Source: Desulfurobacteriaceae bacterium (GTDB lineage Bacteria; Aquificota; Aquificia; Desulfurobacteriales; Desulfurobacteriaceae). From it: DNA of 52,808 nt. Each line of letters starts with the position of its first letter. The first letter of the stretch is position 1. The position numbers and the translations under genes are program-made. Positions 33,032 through 42,629 of this stretch are shown piece by piece. The notes under the pieces are model-generated. The model saw only the letters and a program-made list of their open reading frames with translations, searched no databases and had not been told where the DNA came from. The DNA is taken from the NCBI GenBank assembly GCA_027013575.1, contig JALWGN010000019.1:1-52808 (forward strand). The letters are read 5' to 3'.

Positions 33032-33820
33032 CTATACCTCCTCTGTTAGATGTCTCTTAACTATCTCAAGGAGCTTTTCGTACGTGTTTGGTGAAGCTCC
33101 TACGATGTTTCCGCTCTTTAAGTACCCGTCTTTACCTTCAAAGTCTGAAACTCTGCCGCCGGCCTCCTCAATTAAGAGGACGCCTGCCGCTATGTCCCAC
33201 GGGTGGAGGGACATCTCCCAGAAGCCGTCAAAGGTTCCCCTTGCCGTGTAGGCAAGGTCTAAGGCGGCTGAGCCACACCTCCTTATTCCCGAAACCTTCA
33301 GGAAGACCTCCTTAAAACACTTCAGGTAGTTGTCTAAAAGCTCCTTTCCCCTGAAAGGGAACCCTGTTGCAACAAGCGCCATCTCAAAAGGCCTTGTGCT
33401 TACGCTGAGCCTCTCTCCGTTACAGTAGGCTCCGCTTCCCTTCTCGGCTATAAAGGTCTCCTCTAAAACGGGAGCCTTCACAACTGCCGCAACCAACTCT
33501 CCTTTAAACTCCACGCCTATTGATACGCAGAACATAGGCAGGCCGTGGATAAAGTTCTTCGTCCCGTCTAACGGGTCTACGTACCACTTCCAGTCGTTTC
33601 CCGAGTGGAGGCCGCTCTCTTCTGCAACTATAGTATGTTGAGGGAAAGCCTCCTGTATAGTCTTAATAATAATCATTTCTGATTGTTTGTCAGCTTCGGT
33701 TACAAAGTCGTTCCTGGCCTTCTCCTCAACCTCAAGGCTCTTTAGCCTTCCAAAGTAGTCAAGGAGAACTTCAGAAGCTCTCTCTGCAGCCTTTACGGCT
33801 GTGTCAATAACCTTCTCCAT
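33032..33820 (-). CDS. Inositol monophosphatase family protein
   Basis: Mg-dependent sugar-phosphate phosphatase. Motifs: VAEESG (metal Glu), [15 protein letters not shown], and [17 protein letters not shown]. 262 residues, normal. Thermophile homologues often act on both inositol 1-phosphate and fructose 1,6-bisphosphate, so the name suhB is not certain. Its start overlaps the small gene upstream by 17 nt. Confidence 0.92.
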   Translation of the reverse strand: MEKVIDTAVKAAERASEVLLDYFGRLKSLEVEEKARNDFVTEADKQSEMIIIKTIQEAFPQHTIVAEESGLHSGNDWKWYVDPLDGTKNFIHGLPMFCVSIGVEFKGELVAAVVKAPVLEETFIAEKGSGAYCNGERLSVSTRPFEMALVATGFPFRGKELLDNYLKCFKEVFLKVSGIRRCGSAALDLAYTARGTFDGFWEMSLHPWDIAAGVLLIEEAGGRVSDFEGKDGYLKSGNIVGASPNTYEKLLEIVKRHLTEEV

Positions 33821-34058
33821 ACGTATCCCCCGGTACCGGTCTGTAGGAGAGGGAGATAAGATTCCCGTTCTCCAGTAAGAACTCCACCTTAAACGTGTGG
33901 TGGAAGGAGACGTACCCTACTCCGTGAGAGGAGATGAGTCCCTTTGTGTGGAATATCGCCTCGTCCCACGTTTCAAGGTCGTGAAACTCCACGTTCAGGT
34001 CAAACCCTTTTACTGTAAAGGCTTTTTCCACTGCTGCCATAAACTCGTCTGATAACAT
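33804..34058 (-). CDS. Small conserved-looking protein of unknown function
   Basis: An 84-residue soluble protein, acidic and aromatic (VEFHDLETWDEAIFHTKG, VSFHHTFKVEFLLENGN). No motif I recognise. The alternating hydrophobic pattern in the second half suggests a small beta sheet. It is translationally coupled to the inositol phosphatase gene and divergent from the response regulator. Confidence 0.65.
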   Translation of the reverse strand: MLSDEFMAAVEKAFTVKGFDLNVEFHDLETWDEAIFHTKGLISSHGVGYVSFHHTFKVEFLLENGNLISLSYRPVPGDTYGEGY

Positions 34059-34117
34059 CTTAACAGTTCCTTAAGAGAGTTAGACTATTTTAACCTTAAT
34101 GTAGTTCTGGAGGAGCC

Positions 34118-34780
34118 TTGAGAGTAGCGGTTGTTGAAGACGACCTCTCTATTGTAAACCTGCTTAGAAGGGTTTTGATTAAGGAGGGGTTTTCTGTTCG
34201 GGAGTTTTCAACGGCTGAAAGTTTCTTGAGTGCTGTGTTTGACTACGGAGAGGAGTTTGACGTTGTTATTTTGGACGTTATGCTTCCCGGTCTTAGCGGT
34301 GTTGAGGCGTGCCGTTTTCTGAGGGAAAAAGGGTGCAGCGTTCCTGTTTTAATGCTTACAGCTCTTTCAGAGGAGGAGGACAAGGTAAAGGGTCTTGACA
34401 GCGGAGCCGACGACTACCTGACGAAACCCTTCGGTATAAGGGAGCTCCTTGCCCGCTTAAGAGCCCTTTTAAGGAGGAGAGGAGCGGTCTCTCTTTCTCC
34501 CGACCGGCGTTCGGGGGTTGTCGTTACCGACGTTGGAGCTCTCGTTGACGGGAAAGAGGTGAAGTTAACCAGGAGAGAGAGGGAGCTCCTTAAAGTTTTA
34601 GTTGAGAACAGGGGAAAGGTTGTTTCAAAGGAGGAGCTCCTTCAGAAGGTCTGGAAGGGGGAGGCTGTTTCTAAACGGGTTGTTGACGTTCACGTGAAAC
34701 ACTTAAGGGATAAGATAGGAGACAGAATTGAAACGGTCTGGGGAGTTGGGTACAGGCTGGTTGAGGGAACTCCAGAGTAA
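34118..34780 (+). CDS. OmpR/PhoB-family response regulator
   Basis: Two-domain regulator. Receiver (~1-115): VAVVEDDLS acidic pair, [13 protein letters not shown] with the phosphorylated Asp, MLTALSEE and [15 protein letters not shown] with the conserved Lys. The C-terminal winged helix (~130-220) has [21 protein letters not shown] and [14 protein letters not shown]. 220 residues. TTG start with GGAGG five bases ahead. It overlaps its kinase gene by 53 nt. Target genes are unknown. Confidence 0.93.
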   Translation: MRVAVVEDDLSIVNLLRRVLIKEGFSVREFSTAESFLSAVFDYGEEFDVVILDVMLPGLSGVEACRFLREKGCSVPVLMLTALSEEEDKVKGLDSGADDYLTKPFGIRELLARLRALLRRRGAVSLSPDRRSGVVVTDVGALVDGKEVKLTRRERELLKVLVENRGKVVSKEELLQKVWKGEAVSKRVVDVHVKHLRDKIGDRIETVWGVGYRLVEGTPE

Positions 34781-35648
34781 GTTCCCTGAGATAGCGGTTG
34801 TTGACCTTAAAGGTTTCCTCGTAGGGGAAGGATTTAAGAAACTGTGGGACGTTTACCCGTTTCAGGAGGTTGTTAAGGCCTTTGAGGAGGCGGTAAGAGA
34901 GGGGGAGAGCTCCGCAAGTTTTACGGAAGGGGAGAGAACCTACCTTCTGAAGCTCTCTAAGGTAGGAGACTTTGTCGTAGTTCTCAAACGAGACATCACC
35001 CTTGAGGTTGAGCTTGACGAGATAAAGAGGAGCGTCGTTTCAACCCTCTCCCACGAGATAAAAACTCCTTTAACCGCCATAAAGGGGAATGCCGAGTTCC
35101 TCCTGCTCTACGGAGAGTGCTCAGACCCCGACGCCGTAAAGGAGATCTACGAGAAGGCCGTAAAGATTGAGTCAATCCTTTCGGGTCTGGGAAAGCTCTT
35201 CTCAACAAAGGTTTCCTCCTTTGAGTGGGTGAACCTGCGGCCTTTAACAAAGGAAGTTCTGAGCTCTTTCGTTGAGAGGGCGAGGGAGAAAGGGGTGGAG
35301 CTCCTCTCATCTCTTGAAGACGTGAGCCTTCCGGCAGATAAAGTCCTCTACCAGCAGCTCTTAAGGAACCTTTTAGACAACGCCCTGAAGTTTACAGATA
35401 GCGGGAAGGTAAGGGTTGAGCTCACTCCGGAGTTTTTAAGGGTTTCCGACACGGGAAGAGGAATCCCGGAGGACTTTCTCCCGAAGATATTTGAAAGGTT
35501 TGTTAAGGGAGAGGGGAGCTCCGGCTCCGGCATAGGCCTCTCTGTTGTTAAGGAGATTGCCCGTTTCCACGGCTGGCAGGTTGAGGCTGAGTCTGAGGAG
35601 GGGAAGGGCTCTGTCTTTACCGTTTACTTTCAAGGAGATAGCCGGTAA
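34728..35648 (+). CDS. Soluble sensor histidine kinase (PhoR-like)
   Basis: Partner of the regulator before it. Residues ~15-100 resemble a short PAS-like module with no membrane segment, so it senses a cytoplasmic signal or a partner. His[22 protein letters not shown] (phosphorylated His). HATPase: [24 protein letters not shown] and [18 protein letters not shown]. 306 residues. The TTG is supported by AGGAG six bases upstream although it lies within the regulator gene; a TTG 11 codons later is possible. Confidence 0.88.
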   Translation: MKRSGELGTGWLRELQSKFPEIAVVDLKGFLVGEGFKKLWDVYPFQEVVKAFEEAVREGESSASFTEGERTYLLKLSKVGDFVVVLKRDITLEVELDEIKRSVVSTLSHEIKTPLTAIKGNAEFLLLYGECSDPDAVKEIYEKAVKIESILSGLGKLFSTKVSSFEWVNLRPLTKEVLSSFVERAREKGVELLSSLEDVSLPADKVLYQQLLRNLLDNALKFTDSGKVRVELTPEFLRVSDTGRGIPEDFLPKIFERFVKGEGSSGSGIGLSVVKEIARFHGWQVEAESEEGKGSVFTVYFQGDSR

Positions 35649-36594
35649 TTTCGGAGAGGAAGTCTACAAAGTAAAAGAGCTTCAGGAAGTTCTTTCTATT
35701 TCCGAAGTTTACCGCTACTCCGTGCTGGATTGCGTGGCGGTTAAGTGTTCCCTCCCTGTAGTCAACAAAGGGGTGCCAGTCTAAAAAGGGCGGAATCTCA
35801 CCTTCAGAGAAGACCCTCTCAACGATTAGTTTCACCGCGTACTGAATCGTTACGAACTTCCTGTTCCTCTTCCTTATAAGGGTTTCAATGTCTGCCTCTA
35901 AAGTGTTCTCCTTCACAAAGGTGTCCCACACAACCCCTTCAGAGAGGGGGAAGAGGCCGTAAATCCCAAGTTCTAAACAGTTGAGCCGATAGGCCTTCAG
36001 AATGTCTTTTACTATTTTCTCACGCCTTTTAAACGGAGGGAGCTCCAACCACTTTTTAGCCCTTTTCTCTAAAAACTCCACTGTTGAGACTTTCTCTATC
36101 CATTCCTCAAACTCTTCTGCCTCTCCTTTAAAGCTGTTTAGAACCTCTGACGGCAGGAGCCACTCTCTTCTGTAGAGCTCCCTCATCAGCTCCCAGTTCT
36201 CAACGTTTAAGAGGTATTTACTTGCAGCCCTGTGGAGCTTCTCCTCAAACTCCTCCCTCCAGTTTTTCAGCTTCTTTTCCCACTCCTTCTCAACTTCACT
36301 CCTTAACTTCTGTCTAAAAGCTTTTCTTAAGGCACTGTAGATGTTTTTACTCTTTGAGGGGAAGAAGAACTCCTCCAGGCGGTTGGCCTTTACGATCTCC
36401 TTTACGAGCTTTTCGTGGTTGAGCTCTTTTATCTCCTTCCTTGAAAGGCCGGAGAGGAGCTCCATTAGTTTAAAGAAGAACTCACGGGAGCTCCCCTCCC
36501 TCTCTGCCTCCTCCAGAACTTCCCTCTTAACGGTCAAGGACGTGTCTTGAGGGAACGAAGCAGGTAAACTGTCCTTTGAAAACCTCCTCTCCAT
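35617..36594 (-). CDS. Uncharacterised protein with a C-terminal HEPN-like RxxxxH motif
   Basis: A 325-residue, highly charged, mostly helical protein. Residues ~60-150 look coiled coil (KLRSEVEKEWEKKLKNWREEF and similar). Near the C-terminus GTLNRHAIQHGVAVNFGN is followed by [12 protein letters not shown]. The R-x4-H motif (Arg 286 to His 291) inside an NRHAxxHG context is what I know from HEPN-type, Abi-like and ApeA-like proteins, where it is an RNase active site. Family assignment is by motif only. Its end overlaps the kinase gene by 32 nt and its start overlaps the thioesterase gene by 68 nt; a TTG at 36537 is an alternative. Confidence 0.55.
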   Translation of the reverse strand: MERRFSKDSLPASFPQDTSLTVKREVLEEAEREGSSREFFFKLMELLSGLSRKEIKELNHEKLVKEIVKANRLEEFFFPSKSKNIYSALRKAFRQKLRSEVEKEWEKKLKNWREEFEEKLHRAASKYLLNVENWELMRELYRREWLLPSEVLNSFKGEAEEFEEWIEKVSTVEFLEKRAKKWLELPPFKRREKIVKDILKAYRLNCLELGIYGLFPLSEGVVWDTFVKENTLEADIETLIRKRNRKFVTIQYAVKLIVERVFSEGEIPPFLDWHPFVDYREGTLNRHAIQHGVAVNFGNRKNFLKLFYFVDFLSEITGYLLESKR

Positions 36595-36913
36595 CTCTGT
36601 AACCTGCTACGGAAACCAGAATTTTCTTCCCTTCGGAGCTCTCAACCTCTGCCACAAACTCAACGGTATCGCCAACCTTCACAGGTTTCAGGAACTTCAC
36701 CTCTGCCGAGCCCAAAACCACGTTTGGGTGGTTTACAGAGAGCATTGCTGCGTAGTCTGCGGCGGAAAAGAGAAAGCCTCCGTGAACGAGCCCCTTCTCG
36801 TCTGCCGCCATGAAAGGCTCCGTCTTTAAAACCACTTTGGCGTAGCCCTCTTTGAGCTCAACAGGCTCTCCCGAGATTCTCCTGTCTATCTTTTCGTGGG
36901 TTTTAATCTCCAT
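36527..36913 (-). CDS. Hotdog-fold thioesterase (PaaI-like)
   Basis: A 128-residue hotdog protein. GLVHGGFLFSAADYAAML is the central helix with the HGG motif, and NVVLGSAEVKFLKPVKVGDTVEFVAEV forms the sheet. Such enzymes hydrolyse acyl-CoA esters; the substrate is unknown. It follows the Cys-rich lipoprotein gene on the same strand in the reverse-strand order thioesterase-downstream, so it may be in one transcript with it and the HEPN-like gene. Confidence 0.83.
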   Translation of the reverse strand: MEIKTHEKIDRRISGEPVELKEGYAKVVLKTEPFMAADEKGLVHGGFLFSAADYAAMLSVNHPNVVLGSAEVKFLKPVKVGDTVEFVAEVESSEGKKILVSVAGYRDGEEVFKGQFTCFVPSRHVLDR

Positions 36914-36921
36914 CTCTGCCT

Positions 36922-37521
36922 CTACTTACAGTTTTTAACGCAGAACTTGTAGGGAACTATCTCCCCTCCACAGGAGGTAAAGCAGGCGTTGTAGGTCTCC
37001 TTACAGCCGCAGTCTGTGTAACAGGCAGAGGAGAGCTGTGAAATAATCTCCTGGAGGTCTGGCTTTTTAGGGGGAGTTGGTGGAGTGGGTTTTGTGTCGT
37101 TTAGCGTGTCTAAAGCCTGTTCTAACTGATACTTCCTGTCGCAGGCGTAGTAGTCCTTCGTCTTCTTACAGACGTTTTTAAAGTAGATGTAGTCTTTGTA
37201 GAGCTTCCTGTAGTTGTTGTTCCAGTCAAGGAGAGCTCTCTGGTAAGAGGTGTAGGCCTTGTTGTAGGCGGAGAGTTCCTTCTGGTAAATGTTTAGCTCC
37301 TTCTGGTAGATTGCCTCTGCCCTTTTTCTGGCGTCTTCAAGGCACTTTTCCCTCTTTTCGCTGCACCTCTGCTGGCACTTCCTGAACTCTGAATCGCAAG
37401 ACAGAAGACAGTTTGTGTTATCTTTCGGTGGAACGTAGCGGTAACCTACGCTGAACTCGGGACCCCCACAGGAGATGAGGAAAGGGATTGTAGAGATGGC
37501 AGTTAAGAGCAGTTTTTTCAT
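36922..37521 (-). CDS. Cys-rich lipoprotein of unknown function
   Basis: A 199-residue lipoprotein: signal MKKLLLTAISTIPFLISC with LISC as lipobox. Two Cys-rich segments flank a helical Tyr/Lys-rich middle: CLLSCDSEFRKCQQRCSEKR near residue 40, and CYTDCGCKETYNACFTSC plus CVKNCK at the end. The paired CxxxC spacing resembles twin-CX3C helical hairpins stabilised by disulfides in an oxidising compartment. A proline run (TPPTPPKKP) separates the parts. Function unknown. The start ATG follows GGAGAAG. Confidence 0.7.
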   Translation of the reverse strand: MKKLLLTAISTIPFLISCGGPEFSVGYRYVPPKDNTNCLLSCDSEFRKCQQRCSEKREKCLEDARKRAEAIYQKELNIYQKELSAYNKAYTSYQRALLDWNNNYRKLYKDYIYFKNVCKKTKDYYACDRKYQLEQALDTLNDTKPTPPTPPKKPDLQEIISQLSSACYTDCGCKETYNACFTSCGGEIVPYKFCVKNCK

Positions 37522-37601
37522 CTTCTCCTCCGTTTTCTGTCCTTGTCAGACTATTTTATAGGTTAATCTTTTAATGGCGAAAACGGAGTTGAGGGGTTGT
37601 T

Positions 37602-38690
37602 ATGGAGAAGGCCATTGAAACAAGGCTTGAGAATATTGCGAAGAAGTTCAAAGAGATAGAGGAGAGTTTAGGAAAGCCAGAGGTTATTTCTGACCAGAAG
37701 AGGTTCCAGACACTTGCAAGGGAGCACAAGGAGCTCCAGCCCATTTACGAAACCTACATGGAGTACAAGAAGGCGAAAGAGGGGATAGCTGAAGCCGTTG
37801 AGATGATAGAGGCCGGAGAGGACGACGAACTTGTTGAGCTTGCCAAAGAGGAGAAGAAAGAGCTTGAGAAGAAGGTTGAGAAGTTAGAGGAAGAGCTTAA
37901 GAAACTCCTGATTCCAAAAGATCCTAACGACGAGAAGAACGTTATTCTGGAAATAAGAGCCGGAGCCGGCGGAGAGGAGGCAGCCCTCTTTGCTCAAGAC
38001 CTCTTCCGTATGTACTCCCGCTACGCCGAGAGGAAGGGGTGGAAAGTTGAGATACTCTCACTTAACGAAACGGGACTCGGCGGTTTTAAGGAAGTGATAG
38101 CCATGATTTCCGGTAAGGGAGCCTACTCAAGGCTCAAGTACGAGTCCGGCGTTCATAGGGTTCAGAGGATTCCCGTTACGGAGTCCGGCGGAAGGATTCA
38201 TACCTCAACTGCAACTGTTGCAATCCTTCCAGAGGCTGAAGAGGTTGACATTGAGATAAACGAGAAGGATTTAAAGATTGACACCTACCGCTCCTCAGGA
38301 GCCGGCGGACAGCACGTTAACACAACAGATTCAGCCGTCCGTATTACCCACATTCCAACAGGGATAGTTGTAACCTGTTCAAACGAGCGCTCCCAGATTC
38401 AGAACAGGATTAAGGCGATGAAGATCTTAAGGGCAAGGCTAAAAGAACTCTACGAGAGGGAGCAGAAGGAGAAGATGGACTCAGCCCGCCGCTCCCAGGT
38501 CGGAAGCGGAGACAGGAGCGAGAAGATAAGGACTTACAACTTCCCTGAAGGCAGAGTAACAGACCACAGGATAAAACTTACGCTCTACAACCTTCAGGAG
38601 TTCTTAGACGGAGACCTTGACGAGATGATAGACGCTCTGGCAGCTGCCGAGCAGGCTCAGAAAATTGAGGAGCTTGCTAAAGATGATTAA
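37602..38690 (+). CDS. prfA: Peptide chain release factor 1
   Basis: Terminates translation at UAA and UAG. The GGQ loop is [20 protein letters not shown], and [15 protein letters not shown] distinguishes RF1 from RF2. Length 362 is normal. ATG follows GAGGGGTTGTT. It begins a plus-strand run leading to the radical SAM gene. RF1 does not read UGA, which matters for the UGA-containing gene further on. Confidence 0.97.
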   Translation: MEKAIETRLENIAKKFKEIEESLGKPEVISDQKRFQTLAREHKELQPIYETYMEYKKAKEGIAEAVEMIEAGEDDELVELAKEEKKELEKKVEKLEEELKKLLIPKDPNDEKNVILEIRAGAGGEEAALFAQDLFRMYSRYAERKGWKVEILSLNETGLGGFKEVIAMISGKGAYSRLKYESGVHRVQRIPVTESGGRIHTSTATVAILPEAEEVDIEINEKDLKIDTYRSSGAGGQHVNTTDSAVRITHIPTGIVVTCSNERSQIQNRIKAMKILRARLKELYEREQKEKMDSARRSQVGSGDRSEKIRTYNFPEGRVTDHRIKLTLYNLQEFLDGDLDEMIDALAAAEQAQKIEELAKDD

Positions 38691-38734
38691 ATTCAGCTTG
38701 TATAATCTTTGGAAACTATAAAAGGAGTTATAGA

Positions 38735-39847
38735 ATGGCCGTAAGGGAAGAGTTTCTGCCAAAGTGGATAGCGTGGGAGATAACGAGGCGCTGCAACTTA
38801 GAGTGTATCCACTGCCGTTCTGCCTCAACTATGGAGTCTGAGCAGGGAGACTTCTCAACGGAAGACGGTAAAAAGCTCCTTGACGATATAGCCAAACTCT
38901 CAAAGCCTACAGTTGTTTTAACAGGTGGAGAGCCCCTTTTAAGGGAAGACATCTGGGAGCTTGCAGAGTACGGAACGAAACTTGGATTCAGGATGTGTAT
39001 AGCAACAAATGGAACCTTGGTTGACGATGAAGTGTGCCGTAAGATGAAAGAGGTTGGAATACGGATGGTCTCCCTCTCCTTAGACGGTTCAACTCCAGAG
39101 ATTCACGACGACTTTAGAAAGCAGCCGGGAGCCTACGAGGGGGTTATTAAGGCTGCGGAGCTCTTCAACAAGCATGGTATTCCTTTCCTCATCAACTCTT
39201 CGTTTACAAAGAGGAACGCCTTTGACATTCCCAACGTCTACAAAAAGGCACGGGAGCTTGGAGCAAAGGCCTGGTACATGTTTATCGTTCTTCCCGTTGG
39301 AAGGGGAGAGGAGGCCAACGCGGAGCTCCTTTCTGCCGAGGAGGCCGAATACTGGCTCAACTGGCACTACGAGCTTGAGAAGGAGCTGATTTTAAAGGGA
39401 GACAACACGATACTCGTCAGGCCAACCTGCGCTCCCCACTACTACCGAATCTTTTATCAGAACGCAAAAAGAGACGGTTTAGACCTTAAGAGGAGGAACC
39501 TTGTATTTGGAACCGGCGGCGGGAAAGGCTGCGTTGCGGGTCAGTCTATCGCCTACATAGACTGCCACGGCTGGCTAAGACCCTGCAGCTACTTCCCCAT
39601 TTCAGACGTAAACGTCTTTGACGTTCCGTTCCACAAGGCCTGGTTTGAGTCTAAGATAATGCAGGACATGAGAAAGATAGAGGAGTACAAAGGTAGGTGC
39701 GGAAGCTGTGAATACGTAAAGATCTGCAACGGCTGTAGAGTCCGCGCCTACTGGGAGCACGGCGACTACATGCACGAAGACCCCATCTGCCGTTACGTTC
39801 CTGTAAAGATGAGGGTAGGTGTAGACGTTAACAGGCTTTCCCGTTAA
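38735..39847 (+). CDS. Radical SAM/SPASM protein, AhbD-like (alternative haem synthesis)
   Basis: Radical SAM cluster CNLECIHC (Cys 20, 24, 27), the SAM-binding [14 protein letters not shown] and LSLSLDG strands. The C-terminal SPASM region has [30 protein letters not shown] and [14 protein letters not shown] correspond to segments I associate with AhbD, which oxidatively decarboxylates Fe-coproporphyrin III to haem b in the sirohaem pathway. NirJ and other SPASM enzymes are alternatives. 370 residues. hemE lies two genes downstream, which supports a tetrapyrrole role. Confidence 0.7.
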   Translation: MAVREEFLPKWIAWEITRRCNLECIHCRSASTMESEQGDFSTEDGKKLLDDIAKLSKPTVVLTGGEPLLREDIWELAEYGTKLGFRMCIATNGTLVDDEVCRKMKEVGIRMVSLSLDGSTPEIHDDFRKQPGAYEGVIKAAELFNKHGIPFLINSSFTKRNAFDIPNVYKKARELGAKAWYMFIVLPVGRGEEANAELLSAEEAEYWLNWHYELEKELILKGDNTILVRPTCAPHYYRIFYQNAKRDGLDLKRRNLVFGTGGGKGCVAGQSIAYIDCHGWLRPCSYFPISDVNVFDVPFHKAWFESKIMQDMRKIEEYKGRCGSCEYVKICNGCRVRAYWEHGDYMHEDPICRYVPVKMRVGVDVNRLSR

Positions 39848-39868
39848 CCCGTTTTACAGGAGGGAGGG

Positions 39869-40675
39869 GTGTCTGACGGTCTCTCGTCTGCTGTAGACCG
39901 TCTGGTTAATGCTACGGCAGATATAGCTCTGAAGGCCTTTTCCGGTGCCGTTATCTTCCTCCTTGCCGACGGGTTTCTGGGAACTCTCCTGGGAGCTCTC
40001 TTTCCGCAAGCCAAGATTTTTCCGTTCTATTTCACCTGTTACTTCTGTGCTGTTTTTCTTTATTTCTCAGAGAAGATAGGAACTCTTTACTCTCTTATTC
40101 TCCTTTACTTCCTCTTCTGGGCTCTGGGAAAGCTCATCTTTATAATGAGGCAGCCACTTTTCCTTGACAGGGTGAAGTCCGACTATACGTCGCTCTTTTT
40201 AGAAAATAACGAGCTCCTTGAAAACTTCAGGTCTGTGAGGAGGCGTGTAGTTCTCAGGCTGGAGAAGGAGCTCCCCAAAGACCTTTTAGAGAGTATAAGC
40301 CTTTCCGCAAACGACTACATGCTCTACCAGATTCTTGGAAGGTTTTACGGAACTTTACCTGTAAAAAAGCGTTCCGGAGAAGCAGACGACATCGCCTTTG
40401 TAGGAACGAACCTTATTTTTGTTCTCTCACTGCTTTTTTTCCTCTACTTCTGGAAGCTCTGGCCTTCCTATCATTGCGGGGCTGTGGATTTTCTCTTAGT
40501 TGGTGCTTTTGCCGTTTTCAGTTTGTACGGAACTTTCCTGAAACTGGTTGCAGGTAGGTTTATCTCAAGGAACATGAGGTTCTACATAAACTACCTTCTG
40601 GATACAGAGTCGCTGAAGGAGAAAGTAAGTAAGAAAAAGTCAGCTGAAGGAAAAGGCGATTCTTCTAAGAAGTAG
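39869..40675 (+). CDS. Uncharacterised multi-pass membrane protein
   Basis: 268 residues with about five hydrophobic segments: AFSGAVIFLLADGFLGTLLGAL, FYFTCYFCAVFLYF and TLYSLILLYFLFWALGKLIF near the N-terminus, then NLIFVLSLLFFLYFWKLW and VDFLLVGAFAVFSLYGTFLK. A soluble charged loop (~105-175) separates the two groups. The tail is Lys/Ser-rich. No family recognised. GTG start after AGGGAGGGG. It lies between the AhbD-like gene and hemE. Confidence 0.7.
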   Translation: MSDGLSSAVDRLVNATADIALKAFSGAVIFLLADGFLGTLLGALFPQAKIFPFYFTCYFCAVFLYFSEKIGTLYSLILLYFLFWALGKLIFIMRQPLFLDRVKSDYTSLFLENNELLENFRSVRRRVVLRLEKELPKDLLESISLSANDYMLYQILGRFYGTLPVKKRSGEADDIAFVGTNLIFVLSLLFFLYFWKLWPSYHCGAVDFLLVGAFAVFSLYGTFLKLVAGRFISRNMRFYINYLLDTESLKEKVSKKKSAEGKGDSSKK

Positions 40676-40716
40676 TTAAGTATAATTCCTCCAATTACCA
40701 GACTAAGGAGGCCTCT

Positions 40717-41763
40717 ATGTCCCTTAAAGACCATCCCATTCTGAAGGCTGCGAGGGGAGAGAAGACCGAGTACACTCCCATCTGGATAATGAGGCAGGCG
40801 GGAAGGTACTCTGCTAAGTACAGGGAGATAAGAGCAAAAGCGGGCTCTTTTATGGATCTCTGCAGAAACCCTGAGCTTGCTGCAGAGGTTACGCTCGTTC
40901 CCATTGAGGAGATTGGAGTTGACGCTGCAATTCTCTTTTCTGACATCCTCGTTCCCGTTGAGAAGATGGGGATAAGCGTCTCTTTCGTTGAGGGGAAAGG
41001 GCCGGTTCTTGAGCCAAAGGTTGAGAAACTGGAAGACGTTGAGAAGCTAAAAGTTCCCGAACCTGAAAAAGACCTACCTTACGTTCTTGAGACCATTCGG
41101 ATAATAAAGAAGAGGTTAACCGATAGGCCTTTAATCGGTTTTTCGGGAGCTCCCTTTACCCTTGCAAGCTACATGTTAGAGGGAGGGAGCTCCAAAAACT
41201 ACATAGCCGCCAAGTCAACAATGTGGAACAGGCAAAAGCTCTGGGACGCCCTTATGTCAAAACTTACAGATACCGTAATTGAGTACCTCTCTGCCCAGAT
41301 AAAGGCGGGAGTTGACCTTGTTCAGATTTTTGACTCCTGGATGGGAGTTCTTGCAAAAGAAGATTACGAGAGGTTCGTCTTCCCGTACACAGAGAAGATT
41401 GTAAATGAGTTAAAGAAACGGCATCCCGAAACCCCTATAATCCACTTTGGCGTAAACGCTGCCCACCTCTTAGAGGTAAACAACAGGCTCAGAGTTGACG
41501 TTATAGGCCTTGACTGGAAGACGGAGATCCCTTTTGCCCTTGAGAGGGTTAACAAGTCTATTCAGGGGAACCTTGACCCTGTAGCCCTCTTTGCAGATGA
41601 GAAGACCATTGAAGAGAAAGTGAGGAAAATACTGGAGGAGGGGATGAAGGCGAGGGGACACATTTTCAACTTAGGGCACGGAATACTCCCGCCGACAGAC
41701 CCGAAAAAGGCAAAGTTCCTGGTTGACACAGTTCACAGGATAAGCAGGGAGCTCAGAGGATGA
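40717..41763 (+). CDS. hemE: Uroporphyrinogen decarboxylase
   Basis: Decarboxylates uroporphyrinogen III to coproporphyrinogen III. PIWIMRQAGRYSAKYR near the N-terminus is the substrate-binding signature, and IGFSGAPFTLASYMLEGGSS is the second. 348 residues, normal. A TATAAT hexamer 30 nt upstream and AAGGAGG before the ATG suggest its own promoter. Its stop overlaps the start of the next gene. Presence of hemE with an AhbD-like gene raises the question of which haem route is used. Confidence 0.96.
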   Translation: MSLKDHPILKAARGEKTEYTPIWIMRQAGRYSAKYREIRAKAGSFMDLCRNPELAAEVTLVPIEEIGVDAAILFSDILVPVEKMGISVSFVEGKGPVLEPKVEKLEDVEKLKVPEPEKDLPYVLETIRIIKKRLTDRPLIGFSGAPFTLASYMLEGGSSKNYIAAKSTMWNRQKLWDALMSKLTDTVIEYLSAQIKAGVDLVQIFDSWMGVLAKEDYERFVFPYTEKIVNELKKRHPETPIIHFGVNAAHLLEVNNRLRVDVIGLDWKTEIPFALERVNKSIQGNLDPVALFADEKTIEEKVRKILEEGMKARGHIFNLGHGILPPTDPKKAKFLVDTVHRISRELRG

Positions 41764-42629
41764 GAAAGAGAGCTCTCTTAGCTTCTCTTCTCCTTATAGC
41801 TTCTCTCGTTTCGCTCTACTTTGCCCTTGAGGCTTACGCCAACGTGAAACTGAAGGAGAAAATAGACAGGCGATTAAGGAAGTTACCTTACGCCGTTTCT
41901 TACTCTTACTTCCACTACAACCTGGCTTTAAACGACCTTGAGTTTAAAGATTTCAGCTTAAGGGGGAAACTCTTCTACGTGAAGGTTTCAGACCTCAAGG
42001 TAGATCTTCCCTTTAACTTCAGGAAGAAGGGATTTCCCCCTTATTTAAGGGTCTCTTTAGAGGGAGCTGTAGTTGGCCTGAACCTGCCTCTCCTTGACGA
42101 GCTTCTTGGGGAGTCCTCTTTCAGTTTTGACCTTAACGGCTGGTACACCTTCAACGGAGACAGGTTTAGTACCTACCTCTTTTTAAAGATTAAAAAGGTT
42201 GCAGATGTCTACACTGAAACTTCTGTTGAGAACCTTTCCTATTCGGCTGTTGAGCGTTTCCTTGAAGGAAGGACAACTGTTAACTCTCTGATAAACAGAG
42301 GAAAGCTTGACAGGTTTCTTTTTGTCTTCAGGAACAGAGGAATTTATGAGCGATTCCTAAGTTACGCTGCCAAACAGGAGGGGACAACTCCTGGTAAAGT
42401 TAGGGAGGAGCTCCTTAAGATGGTTGAACGGAACTTTAAGGATCCTTACCTTTACGCAAACCTTGGCAAGGCACTGGAAGAGTTTATAGAGAAGCCAAAC
42501 TGTTTAAAGCTGGAGGTTAACCCTCCAGTTCCGGTTAGCTTGAGAGAGGTTAAGAAACTCTTCGTATCCCGCCCTAATCTTAAAAAGGTTGTTGAAGAGC
42601 TGGGGGTTAGGCTTACCGTTTGCCGTTAG
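41760..42629 (+). CDS. Single-pass envelope protein of unknown function
   Basis: 289 residues. An N-terminal membrane helix (RALLASLLLIASLVSLYFAL) is followed by a periplasmic domain rich in beta strands (LNDLEFKDFSLRGKLFYVKVSDLKVDLP). The N-terminal part resembles AsmA or DUF945-like proteins in style, but I cannot assign a family. Translationally coupled to hemE. Its last bases overlap the end of the convergent UGA-containing gene. Confidence 0.65.
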   Translation: MRKRALLASLLLIASLVSLYFALEAYANVKLKEKIDRRLRKLPYAVSYSYFHYNLALNDLEFKDFSLRGKLFYVKVSDLKVDLPFNFRKKGFPPYLRVSLEGAVVGLNLPLLDELLGESSFSFDLNGWYTFNGDRFSTYLFLKIKKVADVYTETSVENLSYSAVERFLEGRTTVNSLINRGKLDRFLFVFRNRGIYERFLSYAAKQEGTTPGKVREELLKMVERNFKDPYLYANLGKALEEFIEKPNCLKLEVNPPVPVSLREVKKLFVSRPNLKKVVEELGVRLTVCR

